Source of the DNA: Deltaproteobacteria bacterium
GTDB taxonomy: Bacteria; Desulfobacterota; JAFDIG01
DNA: 6,181 nt
Assembly: GCA_019308145.1 (NCBI GenBank)
Contig: JAFDIG010000133.1
Location: 1 to 6,181 of the forward strand
Direction of reading: 5' to 3'
Every line of letters starts with the position of its first letter. Positions within the stretch are counted from its first letter, which is position 1. Below are positions 6,116-6,181 of this stretch, one piece after another. A program made the translations under genes and the position numbers. The notes below the pieces were generated by a model, which was not told the origin of the DNA, did not search any database, and saw nothing but the letters and a program-made list of their open reading frames with translations.

Positions 6116-6181
6116 AGTTAAAACCTCCTTTTTTCTTCCTTTGGTTTATTAATATTTTGATACTCGACAAATTATTTGGAT
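6116..6181 (-). promoter_or_regulatory. Leader of the FAD dehydrogenase with perfect Shine-Dalgarno
   Basis: AAGGAGG (6130-6124 on the minus strand) within a purine run is the strongest ribosome-binding site in the window. It sits 8 nt before the CTG at 6115-6113 and decides the start. Tandem in-frame TAA codons upstream (about 6146-6151) exclude a longer protein. AT-rich DNA further upstream shows no promoter I would defend before the window ends. Confidence 0.7.

Noticed and set aside
1..6181. CRISPR arrays, tRNA or rRNA genes, insertion sequences
   Set aside because: I saw no regularly spaced repeats, no tRNA-like cloverleaf or CCA end, and no transposase motifs or terminal inverted repeats on either strand.

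Overview
The window is a low-G+C (roughly one third by eye) bacterial segment with tightly packed genes, AT-rich spacers, purine-rich Shine-Dalgarno (SD) sequences and several non-ATG starts. The gene families fit an anaerobe, but I cannot name a phylum from sequence alone.

Left part (1-2287, all minus strand, read right to left): a probable catabolic operon. Its promoter-proximal gene is a hydantoinase/dihydropyrimidinase-type cyclic amidohydrolase that has lost about half its length and is frameshifted at the junction, so it is a pseudogene. Then come a GntR-family (HutC/UTRA-type) regulator, an aconitase-superfamily dehydratase small subunit (LeuD-like), and the first 58 codons of the matching large subunit (LeuC-like), which runs off the left edge. 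The order is small before large, opposite to the common leuCD order. Residues at two places linked to substrate binding are not those of ordinary isopropylmalate isomerase. I infer a hydro-lyase for another hydroxy-acid, once coupled to ring opening of a cyclic amide, rather than leucine synthesis.

Centre (2288-2602): a 315-bp divergent control region. On the minus side a TTGACA/TATAAT promoter has a 22-bp dyad overlapping its -10, a good candidate operator for the GntR protein. On the plus side a TTGACA-16-TAAAAT promoter has a 15-bp palindrome (7-1-7) filling its spacer.

Right part: two plus-strand genes, an unrecognised Cys-rich protein with a Cys cluster at each end, and a cytoplasmic five-bladed beta-propeller with five clear ~57-residue repeats. 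They converge, with only 5 bp between stop codons, on a minus-strand FAD-dependent dehydrogenase (COG2509-like). That last gene must start well upstream of the first conventional start codon: its Rossmann GxGxxG motif and a ~100-residue N-terminal domain lie upstream, and the only plausible start is a CTG placed 8 nt after a perfect GGAGG.

The candidates for undescribed biology are the Cys-rich/propeller pair with its own palindromic promoter, and the atypical dehydratase operon with its broken amidohydrolase.
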